Of a stretch of DNA of 10,151 nt, positions 1 to 6,006 are shown one piece after another. The stretch covers positions 1 through 10,151 of the forward strand of contig CALKWP010000144.1 of assembly GCA_938004075.1 (NCBI GenBank), written 5' to 3'. The notes under the pieces are model-generated. The model was not told the origin of the DNA. It was given only the letters and a program-made list of their open reading frames with translations, and did no database searches. The DNA comes from an uncultured Methanomassiliicoccales archaeon (GTDB lineage Archaea > Thermoplasmatota > Thermoplasmata > SG8-5). The position numbers and the translations under genes are program-made. Position 1 is the first letter of the stretch; each line of letters opens with the position of its first letter.

Positions 1-1
1 T

Positions 2-457
2 CGTCCGATCTGCGATTATTATTACTATGAATACACCAACAACGGGTACTTTTATTTCAGCATCGATGTCTCAGCCAATGAAAAGCATGAGTTCCAGGTA
101 ATCACATCGGCGGGAGAGAAATCCGAAACCGTAATCAAATACATACCTTACGCTGAACCCGCATCCATCCGCCTTGATATCGTGAAGAAGCAGGTCACTG
201 TCACAGTGCGCGGGGAATACAAGGGGAACAATACCGGCACGACATGGGTGACTCTCTCTGTTGACAATATCGAGAGCGGCACAGATACGGTGAATCCAAG
301 CAACACCGAGTTCTCCATTACCACCATGGTATTTGAGATGAATAACCACACATTCAGGGTGAGCGCGCCAAGTTTCGGTTACTATGAGTTGCTATGGAAC
401 GAGACAACCGTCTATGTTGGCTCTACCCCGATGACAATATATATAGACATAGAATGA
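2..457 (+). CDS. Secreted or surface beta-rich protein, C-terminal part
   Basis: This is the 3' end of a gene that enters from the left edge; the frame is open from base 2 to the TGA at 455-457, giving 151 visible residues. The first visible stretch is very rich in tyrosine and phenylalanine (DYYYYEY, GYFYFSI). The rest alternates hydrophobic and Ser/Thr residues in a beta-sandwich manner (for example QVTVTVRGEY and the ending MTIYIDIE). Three N-glycosylation sequons are visible (NNT, NHT, NET), and only one cysteine is seen. These traits fit an extracellular Ig-like or adhesin-type domain of an archaeal envelope protein. I recognise no specific family, and the N-terminus with any signal peptide lies outside the window. 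An internal GTG at 182 is not needed as a start, because the frame is open well upstream of it. Confidence 0.8.
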   Translation, partial: RPICDYYYYEYTNNGYFYFSIDVSANEKHEFQVITSAGEKSETVIKYIPYAEPASIRLDIVKKQVTVTVRGEYKGNNTGTTWVTLSVDNIESGTDTVNPSNTEFSITTMVFEMNNHTFRVSAPSFGYYELLWNETTVYVGSTPMTIYIDIE

Positions 458-478
458 GAAAAATATATGATGAAATTG

Positions 479-499
479 GGGCGGGGAATTTCCCCGCCC
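479..499. terminator. Hairpin between convergent genes
   Basis: A perfect 9-bp stem (GGGCGGGGA at 479-487 with TCCCCGCCC at 491-499) closes a 3-base loop. It lies in the 55-base gap between the plus-strand stop at 457 and the minus-strand kbl stop at 513. Reading plus, it is followed by a T-rich stretch (TTGCTTTTCT). Reading minus, a T5 run (the complement of 459-463) lies a little downstream. It can therefore serve both convergent transcripts. Archaeal termination depends mainly on T-runs, so the stem may instead protect 3' ends. Confidence 0.55.
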
Positions 500-512
500 A
501 TTGCTTTTCTGC

Positions 513-1697
513 TTAAATGATGCCGCACTTCTTGCCGCCCCTCTCGAAAGCATCAAGTGCTTTATCCAGGTGCTCGCGCTTGAGTCCGGCGTTCATCATG
601 GTCCTTATCCTGGCTTTGTCCCTTGCGACCATAGGGAACACGATAGGCAGTGCATAGACGCCTTCCTTGAACAGGAATGCGCTGAGCTCTTTGGCTTTCG
701 CACTCTCGCCGCACATTATCGGGGTGATTGGCGTGGTGCTGTTGCCGGTGTCGAAGCCCATCTTCTTGATCTGCTTCTTGAAGTACTTCGTGTTGGTCCA
801 GAGCTTCTTCACGTGCCTCGGCTCTTTCTCCAGCACATCGATCGCAGCGATCTGGGCAGCTGCGACAGCTGGCGGGTGAGAGCCGCTCAGGAGCCAGGTC
901 CTTGACTTGTTGAGCGCGAAGTTCCTCAGGTCATGGGAGCCGGCAATCAGGCCGCCCACGACTCCATAGGCCTTGGAGAATGTGCCCATTTCCACGTCGA
1001 TCTTTCCCTCGATGCCGAAGTGAGCTCCAACGCCCCTTCCATCCGGGCCGATGACCCCTTCGCCGTGCGCATCGTCCACGTAGGTCATTGCGCCATACTT
1101 CTGAGCCAGTTTCACAATCTCGTCAGCGGGGGCTATGTCGCCATCCATGCTGAATACGCCATCCGTTATGACAAGTATCCTGCGGTATTTGGAATCCGCG
1201 TCTTTCAGGACCCTCTCCAGTTCGCCCATGTCGCAGTGTTTGTACACGCCCTTGTCGGCCTTGGACAGGCGAACGCCGTCGATGATGGAACCATGGTTCA
1301 GCTCGTCGCTGATGATTATGTCGCCCTTGTCGACCAACTGAGGTATGAGTCCAGCATTCGCTGCAAATCCTGTTTGATAAATGAGTGCTGCTTCGGTGTG
1401 TTTGAACTTGGCGACCCTCTCCTCGGCGATCAGGTGCAAGTCCATAGTGCCTGCAATCCCCCTTACGGAGCCGGAGCCGGCGCCGTGGGATTTCACGGCC
1501 TGGATAGACGCCTTCTTTATCTTGGGGTGGTTGCTGAGGTTGAGGTAGTTGTTGGAGCACAGCATGATTACCTCCTTGCCTTCAACCTTGCAAACGGGCG
1601 CCGACGGGCCCTCAAGGGTCTTCGGCTGCCAGTTGAAGTTCTTCTCTACCAGCGCATTGTATTCCTCGCGAAGGAATCCATTGGGGTTTCTGTTCAT
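513..1697 (-). CDS. kbl: Glycine C-acetyltransferase / alpha-oxoamine synthase (KBL-like)
   Basis: This is a 394-residue PLP enzyme of the alpha-oxoamine synthase family, which condenses an amino acid with an acyl-CoA. KBL itself interconverts glycine plus acetyl-CoA with 2-amino-3-ketobutyrate, the second step of threonine breakdown. The length is typical of the family. Visible landmarks are the SNNYL motif near residue 50, the HGAGSGSVRGIAGT loop near 71-84, the NHGSIIDG motif whose His135 should stack on PLP, TDGVFSMDGD at 178-187, the DDAHGEG motif with Asp208 and His211, and TFSKAYG with Lys242 as the Schiff-base lysine. The ATG at 1697 has TAGGAG nine bases upstream. The KBL call rests on the ALNHASIIDG-like and TDGVFSMDG segments; BioF or another acyl-CoA specificity cannot be excluded, and no threonine dehydrogenase is present in the window. 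Confidence 0.85.
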   Translation of the reverse strand: MNRNPNGFLREEYNALVEKNFNWQPKTLEGPSAPVCKVEGKEVIMLCSNNYLNLSNHPKIKKASIQAVKSHGAGSGSVRGIAGTMDLHLIAEERVAKFKHTEAALIYQTGFAANAGLIPQLVDKGDIIISDELNHGSIIDGVRLSKADKGVYKHCDMGELERVLKDADSKYRRILVITDGVFSMDGDIAPADEIVKLAQKYGAMTYVDDAHGEGVIGPDGRGVGAHFGIEGKIDVEMGTFSKAYGVVGGLIAGSHDLRNFALNKSRTWLLSGSHPPAVAAAQIAAIDVLEKEPRHVKKLWTNTKYFKKQIKKMGFDTGNSTTPITPIMCGESAKAKELSAFLFKEGVYALPIVFPMVARDKARIRTMMNAGLKREHLDKALDAFERGGKKCGII

Positions 1698-1706
1698 TGA
1701 GACACA

Positions 1707-1750
1707 CTCCTAATCTGACTGAAAACAGGGTAATGACATGGGATATTTAA
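1707..1750 (-). promoter_or_regulatory. kbl promoter and ribosome-binding site
   Basis: On the minus strand a TATA-like TTAAATAT (1750 to 1743) lies about 50 bases before the ATG. With the usual 25-base TATA-to-start distance, transcription would begin near 1721, leaving a leader of about 24 bases. TAGGAG (1712-1707) lies in that leader, nine bases from the ATG. The element sits in the 81-base gap after the NAD kinase stop, so kbl can be transcribed independently of that gene. Confidence 0.5.
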
Positions 1751-1778
1751 GGTTGATGAATAGAGGTAGCCAGCATCC

Positions 1779-2897
1779 TCAAACCTGCACCTTCGCCAGC
1801 CTGAACATCCTGTAGCTGACAACAACCGAGAGCCAGCCGCTTCCTGCAAGAGATCTGTCCAGTTCCGCGTCACCGGTGTCGAACCTCAGAACCGGCGTCC
1901 GCTCCAGCTTTGCCGGGGTTGATACCACAAGAATATCATTCCTGTGCACTTTCCGAACGACTTCGGGACTGAGTTGGAGATTCCCCCGGCCCAGGACGAA
2001 GCCCTGGCTGCCGATGGGGCTTAAAATTAATTTGATTTTATTATATTTATTTGTTAATTTTAATATTGCAGCCTCATTGAGGTCCTTCCCCACCTGGCTT
2101 CCCGCTGCGAATGCGTCAATCCCCAGGATGGTCTTGTCCATGCCCAGGTATTTCGCGATGGCTTCCGTGGTCCCGCCGGGGCCCAGGATGAACAGCGTTT
2201 CCGGCTCTTCCTTTGTAAGTTCCTCGATGTACTCCGCAATCTCATTGATGATATCGGCGTCGCTGGCCTCCGTGACCATGAGCTTGCTCGACTGGACCAG
2301 CGTGGATTCGAACGGCGTCAGCGCGGAATCGTATAGCCGGACGACCCACTCGCCCTGCCGGTACTTGCCCTCGTCCAGGTCCATAATCTCAACTTCAGCG
2401 GGCTTCAATTCCCCGGCAATGAAGCCAGCCAGCACATCGGCAGTTTTTGCTGGAGTGATTCCAAAAACCCCGGAATGCATCTTGACGCCTGACGGGATGC
2501 CCAACATAGGGATTTTCCTGCCGATAACCGAGCAGATGTCCCTGGCGGTGCCATCGCCGCCGCAGAAAAGGATGATATCGACTCTGGATTCGAGTAACTT
2601 CCTCGCGGCTGCCAGGGTATCTTCCCGGTTTGTGTCAGCGGATGTCTCATGGATTATCGAATGTTCATATCCGGCTTCCTCAAGGATGGATGCGCCCATC
2701 TCCCCGGAACAGGTGAACCACTGTATGTCAGAATTCCTGTAGATTCTCCTTAGCTCCGCAAGCATGGCTGCCGCATGCTCCCCGGCTATCGGGACAGCGC
2801 CCAGCTCTCTCGCATCCTCTATGACTCCGTCCGTGCCCTTAAGTCCGACCCGGCCGCCCATCCCAGCAATGGGATTCACAATGAAGCCTACCTTCAT
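1779..2897 (-). CDS. Predicted NAD kinase, AcoX-like family (COG3199)
   Basis: This 372-residue protein belongs to the ATP-NAD kinase/AcoX-like family, which is predicted to phosphorylate NAD to NADP in the cytoplasm. Numbered from the chosen ATG, it opens with the family signature MKVGFIVNPIAGMGGRVG, the nucleotide-binding GGDGT motif lies at 113-117, GIPSGVKMHSGVFG follows near 133-146, and GFVLGRGNLQLSPEVVRK lies in the C-terminal third. The frame is open further upstream, to an ATG at 2993 that would add 32 residues with a hydrophobic stretch. I chose 2897 because the family starts there and GGGGTGG precedes the tandem ATGATG at 2900/2897. Residues 278-292 are encoded by an island of almost pure A+T (2021-2067), unlike the rest of the gene. 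True substrate and phosphate donor are not visible. Confidence 0.8.
   Translation of the reverse strand: MKVGFIVNPIAGMGGRVGLKGTDGVIEDARELGAVPIAGEHAAAMLAELRRIYRNSDIQWFTCSGEMGASILEEAGYEHSIIHETSADTNREDTLAAARKLLESRVDIILFCGGDGTARDICSVIGRKIPMLGIPSGVKMHSGVFGITPAKTADVLAGFIAGELKPAEVEIMDLDEGKYRQGEWVVRLYDSALTPFESTLVQSSKLMVTEASDADIINEIAEYIEELTKEEPETLFILGPGGTTEAIAKYLGMDKTILGIDAFAAGSQVGKDLNEAAILKLTNKYNKIKLILSPIGSQGFVLGRGNLQLSPEVVRKVHRNDILVVSTPAKLERTPVLRFDTGDAELDRSLAGSGWLSVVVSYRMFRLAKVQV
2021..2067. other. A+T island inside the NAD kinase gene
   Basis: Only 2 of these 47 bases are G or C, in a gene that otherwise prefers G/C-ending codons. On the coding (minus) strand it encodes residues 278-292 (I L K L T N K Y N K I K L I L), using TTA for Leu, AAA for Lys, AAT for Asn and mostly A/T-ending Ile codons. 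The flanking protein matches the family on both sides, so this is a composition switch within a conserved region rather than an obvious insertion. Confidence 0.75.
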
Positions 2898-2931
2898 CAT
2901 GCCACCCCAATCCCCGGAGTCGTTGAAATAG

Positions 2932-2943
2932 ATTATGCATAAT
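2932..2943. promoter_or_regulatory. Perfect palindrome ATTATGCATAAT near the NAD kinase start
   Basis: This 12-bp perfect palindrome lies 35-46 bases upstream of the chosen NAD kinase ATG (2897). At that distance it could be the core promoter element of a short-leadered transcript, an operator overlapping it, or both. If the longer start at 2993 were real, the palindrome would be inside the coding region. I saw no second copy in the window. Confidence 0.3.
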
Positions 2944-3238
2944 GTTAAGAAAAAACACACTCCCAGCAGCATGCCCTGTCTGAATTTTAGCATTTATGAA
3001 TCCAGAGGCGGGGTATTTGAATCAATCTGGCATCGAGTGATACTCCCAATTGCAGAGCGTCAATGGGAACCGTGCCTGACATTCCATTGCAATTTATTTG
3101 GGAATGGGTTGAGGCCTTACCCAACGTTCATAGTGGCCTCCAATCTGGAAGCTCTTGCATGGATGATTATTCTTTCATCCTTCAGTTGTGCCGGAGCACC
3201 CAATCAGATTCCCGATGAGCGCGCTTTCCATAGAATTA

Positions 3239-3246
3239 TTATATAC
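3239..3246 (+). promoter_or_regulatory. purN TATA box, leaderless spacing
   Basis: TTATATAC is centred about 25-26 bases before the purN ATG at 3268. That is the normal archaeal TATA-to-transcription-start distance, so the mRNA should begin at or next to the ATG. No Shine-Dalgarno sequence is visible, which agrees with leaderless initiation. Confidence 0.65.
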
Positions 3247-3267
3247 TCAGAAACCAATCATACCCGC

Positions 3268-3891
3268 ATGCTCAGAATCGCGGTCTTGGCATCCGGCGGG
3301 GGAACGGACCTCCAGTCAATACTGGACGCATGCGAGAATGGCCAGATTGATGGCAAGGTGGAACTGGTCATCTCCAACAATGAGAATGCCTATGCGCTCG
3401 TAAGGGCCAGGGAGTTCGGCGCGAAAGCCGTCTTCATAGACCACCGGGGCAAGACCAGAGAGGAGCACGAGAGAGAACTGGTCCATGAGCTGATAATGCA
3501 TCAGATAGATTTGATCGTTCTGGCCGGGTATCTGCGGATGCTCACACCTTATTTCATCAACAAATATAAAAATAAAATTATTAATATTCATCCGGCGCTA
3601 TTACCCAAGCACGGGGGCAAGGGGATGCACGGCCTGAAAGTCCATAAAGCAGTGCTGGACTCGGATGACAAGGAGAGCGGCTGCAGCGTCCATTTCGTCA
3701 CGGAGGACGTGGATGGGGGCCCGATCATCGCCAGGATGATGGTCCCCGTTAAACCTGACGATACAATTCAGAGCCTTCAGGAGAGGGTTCTGGCAGCGGA
3801 GCATCTGCTCCTGCCCATGGTTGTCCAGTGGTTCGCCCAGGGGAAGGTCTATGCCGAGAACTGGAAGACAGTGGATATGCCGATGGCATGA
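3268..3891 (+). CDS. purN: Phosphoribosylglycinamide formyltransferase PurN
   Basis: PurN transfers a formyl group from 10-formyltetrahydrofolate to glycinamide ribonucleotide, the third step of purine synthesis. The 207-residue length is typical. The GAR-binding loop VLASGGGTDLQ is at residues 6-16, followed by LVISNNENAYAL near 33-44 and VLAGYLRML near 84-92. The catalytic residues are all present: Asn106 and His108 in INIHPALLP, and Asp149 in EDVDGGPI. The frame is open back to 2935, but the protein family begins at this ATG and a TATA box stands 25 bases before it, so the longer form is rejected. An A+T-only stretch (3562-3588) encodes residues 99-107, directly abutting catalytic His108. 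It is transcribed alone: it diverges from the NAD kinase and ends in a T-run. Confidence 0.93.
   Translation: MLRIAVLASGGGTDLQSILDACENGQIDGKVELVISNNENAYALVRAREFGAKAVFIDHRGKTREEHERELVHELIMHQIDLIVLAGYLRMLTPYFINKYKNKIINIHPALLPKHGGKGMHGLKVHKAVLDSDDKESGCSVHFVTEDVDGGPIIARMMVPVKPDDTIQSLQERVLAAEHLLLPMVVQWFAQGKVYAENWKTVDMPMA
3562..3588. other. A+T-only island inside purN
   Basis: These 27 consecutive bases contain no G or C, within a gene that otherwise favours G/C-ending codons. They encode residues 99-107 (K Y K N K I I N I), including catalytic Asn106. The codon run AAC AAA TAT AAA AAT AAA ATT closely resembles AAT AAA TAT AAT AAA ATC in the island of the NAD kinase gene on the opposite strand. 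Confidence 0.8.
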
Positions 3892-3897
3892 GCCTGA

Positions 3898-3903
3898 TTT
3901 TTT
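3898..3903 (+). terminator. T6 run after purN
   Basis: Six consecutive T residues begin seven bases after the purN stop codon, with no hairpin before them. This is the simple U-tract type of signal used by archaeal RNA polymerase. It separates purN from the thiolase promoter about 15 bases downstream. Confidence 0.5.
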
Positions 3904-3917
3904 ACGTGCATAAAACG

Positions 3918-3955
3918 TTTATATGCAATTTCCTTTATCCTATAATATCGGAGGA
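3918..3955 (+). promoter_or_regulatory. Thiolase operon promoter and ribosome-binding site
   Basis: TTTATAT at 3918-3924 is a TATA candidate. With usual spacing, transcription would start near 3947, just before the strong GGAGGA at 3950-3955. That site stands seven bases from the TTG at 3962 and is the main evidence for choosing TTG as the start. Unlike the leaderless genes nearby, this operon has a short leader with a strong ribosome site. Confidence 0.6.
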
Positions 3956-3961
3956 ATCGTA

Positions 3962-5140
3962 TTGGTCAATGTTGTTATAGCGAGCGCAGTCAGAACGGCA
4001 ATCGGAAAATTCGGCGGAACCCTTCAGAATGTCAGGGCGCCAGACCTGGGCGGGAAAGTTATTTCCGAGTCCATTTCCAGAGCCGGGATCTCAAACGAAG
4101 AAGTAAATGAAGTCATCATGGGCAATGTGGTCATGGCTGGAATCGGCCAGAATCCCGCGAGGCAGGCCATGATTGCGGCTGGATTGCCTTACTCGATACC
4201 TGCATTCACAATCAACAAGGTCTGCGGCTCAGGGATGAAGGCCCTTGTGCTGGCGGCCCAGTCCATCAAGGCAGGCGATAACAAAGTGGTTGTCGCCGGC
4301 GGCATGGAGAACATGGACCTGGCTCCTTTCCTTCTGCCGAATGCCAGATACGGCTACCGCCTCGGCGAGGGAAAGATTGTCGATGCCATGGTGAATGACG
4401 GTCTCTGGGACATTTACAACAACTATCACATGGGCATAACTGGCGAGCTCATCGCAGAGAAGTACGGCATCCCGCGGGAGGAGACAGATGCCTTTGCCGC
4501 CAGGAGCCACAAGCTGGCTATCAAGGCCATCAATGCCGGCGAGTTCAAGCAGGAGATTGTGCCCTTCCAGATAAAACAGAAGAAGGGCGACCCCATCGTG
4601 TTCGACACCGATGAGGGCCCCAGAGCGGATACCACCGCTGAGACGCTGGCAAAGCTCAAGCCGGTTTTCAAGAAGGATGGTCAGGTCACAGCCGGAAACG
4701 CATCCCAGATAAGCGACGGCGCATGCGCCCTTGTGGTCATGTCAGAGGATTACGCCAAGGAAAATGGCATACCCGCGCTCGCCAGGATAGCCGAGTACGA
4801 GAGCGGCGGCTGCGAGCCGGCAATGGTCATGGACGCACCGGTGGTCACCACGCGCCAGATGTTCAAGAGGACCGGGCTGACAATAAAGGATTTCGACCTT
4901 GTGGAGCACAACGAGGCATTCGCATCCGCTTCAGTGGCTGTGAAGAAGGCCCTGGAGATTCCCGACGAGATATTCAACACACGCGGAGGCGCAGTGGCGC
5001 TGGGCCACCCCATCGGCTGCTCGGGCGCCAGGATTGTCACGACCTTGCTCTACGGAATGAAGGACAAGGGAGCGAAGCGTGGAATGGCAACAGTTTGCCT
5101 GGGCGGCGGAAACGCCGTCACAATCGTGCTGGAGCGGTGA
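3962..5140 (+). CDS. Acetyl-CoA C-acetyltransferase (thiolase)
   Basis: Thiolase reversibly converts two acetyl-CoA to acetoacetyl-CoA, or cleaves 3-ketoacyl-CoA in beta-oxidation. From the TTG the protein has 392 residues, the standard thiolase II length, and begins MVNVVIASAVRTAIGKFGG. The full catalytic set is visible: nucleophile Cys88 in NKVCGSGMKA, Asn317 in EHNEAFA, His349 in GGAVALGHPIGCSGAR and Cys379 in CLGGGNA. An upstream ATG at 3923 is rejected because the family starts at the TTG and GGAGGA precedes it by seven bases. Archaeal mevalonate-pathway thiolases are of a different, SCP2-like type; this classical bacterial-type enzyme heads an operon with the dehydrogenase and hydratase, which points to fatty-acyl or C4-CoA metabolism. 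Chain-length preference cannot be read from the sequence. Confidence 0.93.
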   Translation: MVNVVIASAVRTAIGKFGGTLQNVRAPDLGGKVISESISRAGISNEEVNEVIMGNVVMAGIGQNPARQAMIAAGLPYSIPAFTINKVCGSGMKALVLAAQSIKAGDNKVVVAGGMENMDLAPFLLPNARYGYRLGEGKIVDAMVNDGLWDIYNNYHMGITGELIAEKYGIPREETDAFAARSHKLAIKAINAGEFKQEIVPFQIKQKKGDPIVFDTDEGPRADTTAETLAKLKPVFKKDGQVTAGNASQISDGACALVVMSEDYAKENGIPALARIAEYESGGCEPAMVMDAPVVTTRQMFKRTGLTIKDFDLVEHNEAFASASVAVKKALEIPDEIFNTRGGAVALGHPIGCSGARIVTTLLYGMKDKGAKRGMATVCLGGGNAVTIVLER

Positions 5141-5144
5141 TGAC

Positions 5145-6002
5145 ATGGCAATCAAAACGATAGGCGTTATCGGTGCAGGACAAATGGGAGCTGGAATAGC
5201 CCAGGTCTCCGCCCTTGCAGGTTACAATGTGATACTGAACGACATAAAGCAGGAATTCGTTGACCGCGGAATGGCGGGCATCCAGAAGAGCCTTGGCAAG
5301 TTCGTCGAGAAGGGCAAGCTTGCGGCGGATGCCAAGGATGCGGCGCTGGCAAGGATTAAGACTACCCTGGACCTAAGCGAGATGAAGGGCGCTGACCTGG
5401 TCATTGAGGCGGTGATAGAGGACCTGGAGCTGAAGAGAAAGATTTTCAGGCAGCTGGATGAGGTCTGCCCGGCGCACACGATACTTTCCAGCAACACTTC
5501 TTCCATTTCCATCACGAAACTCGCTGCTGCGACAAAGCGCCCGCAGAAATTCATCGGAATGCATTTCATGAACCCGGTGCCCATGATGAAACTGGTTGAG
5601 GTGATAAGGGGCCAGCTCACCGACGATGCAACCACCCAGGCCATAATCGAAGCATCGAAGAAGATGGACAAGACGCCCGTGGAGTGCAACGACTTCCCAG
5701 GCTTCATATCCAACCGCCTGCTCATGCCGATGCTGAATGAGTCAATATACTGCGTCATGGAAGGCGTTGGAACCCCGGAGAACATAGACCAGATCATGAA
5801 GCTGGGAATGAACCACCCCATGGGGCCGCTGGCTCTCGCTGACCTTATCGGCCTTGACACCTGCCTTCACATAATGGAAGTGCTGCATTCCGGGCTGGGG
5901 GATACGAAGTACCGGCCATGCCCGCTGCTCATCCGCATGGTGGACGCCGGCCTGCTGGGAAAGAAATCCGGCAAGGGATTCTACGACTACACCCAGGGGT
6001 GA
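5145..6002 (+). CDS. 3-hydroxyacyl-CoA (3-hydroxybutyryl-CoA) dehydrogenase
   Basis: This enzyme oxidises 3-hydroxyacyl-CoA to 3-ketoacyl-CoA, or runs in reverse. The 285-residue length matches single-domain Hbd-type enzymes. The Rossmann motif is GAGQMG at 10-15, and acidic Asp33 after strand two favours NAD over NADP. Catalytic and substrate residues are Ser119 (SNTSS), His140 (GMHFMNPVP), Glu152 (MKLVEVI) and Asn190 (FISNRLL). The C-terminal helical domain contains NHPMGPLALADLIGLD and ends with the usual GKKSGKGFYDY. The start is the ATG four bases after the thiolase stop; GGAGCGGTGAT overlaps that stop and serves as ribosome site. The frame is open 66 bases further upstream inside thiolase, but that part is a shadow. 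In several archaea this domain is fused to an enoyl-CoA hydratase; here the two are separate adjacent genes. Confidence 0.94.
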   Translation: MAIKTIGVIGAGQMGAGIAQVSALAGYNVILNDIKQEFVDRGMAGIQKSLGKFVEKGKLAADAKDAALARIKTTLDLSEMKGADLVIEAVIEDLELKRKIFRQLDEVCPAHTILSSNTSSISITKLAAATKRPQKFIGMHFMNPVPMMKLVEVIRGQLTDDATTQAIIEASKKMDKTPVECNDFPGFISNRLLMPMLNESIYCVMEGVGTPENIDQIMKLGMNHPMGPLALADLIGLDTCLHIMEVLHSGLGDTKYRPCPLLIRMVDAGLLGKKSGKGFYDYTQG

Positions 6003-6006
6003 AAAG

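Larger units (their letters stand above)
2898..3267. other. 370-base non-coding gap between divergent NAD kinase and purN
   Basis: I see no convincing gene here. The plus frame is open from 2935 into purN, but its upstream part does not resemble the formyltransferase family. The minus frame is open up to 2993 as a possible hydrophobic extension of the NAD kinase. Contents are a 12-bp palindrome at 2932-2943 and two weak inverted repeats (3080-3085 with 3101-3106; 3109-3116 with 3135-3143, the latter with one bulged base). The purN TATA box lies at the right end. A small RNA is possible but unsupported. Confidence 0.5.

Noticed and set aside
933..1700. 255-residue open frame opposite kbl
   Set aside because: It is the antisense shadow of a gene with clear PLP-enzyme motifs; the shadow product has no family signature or ribosome site.
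1876..2742. 288-residue open frame opposite the NAD kinase
   Set aside because: Antisense shadow; Ser/Pro-rich, low-complexity product, and the minus strand carries the GGDGT family motif.
2935..3267. N-terminal extension of purN
   Set aside because: The upstream residues do not match the family, and the TATA box at 3239-3246 places the transcript start at the ATG at 3268.
3923..3961. Upstream ATG for thiolase
   Set aside because: It overlaps the TATA box, lacks a ribosome site, and the family begins at the TTG at 3962, which has GGAGGA.
4723..5163. 146-residue plus-frame open stretch inside thiolase
   Set aside because: Arg/Gly/His-rich frame shadow overlapping the thiolase active-site coding region.
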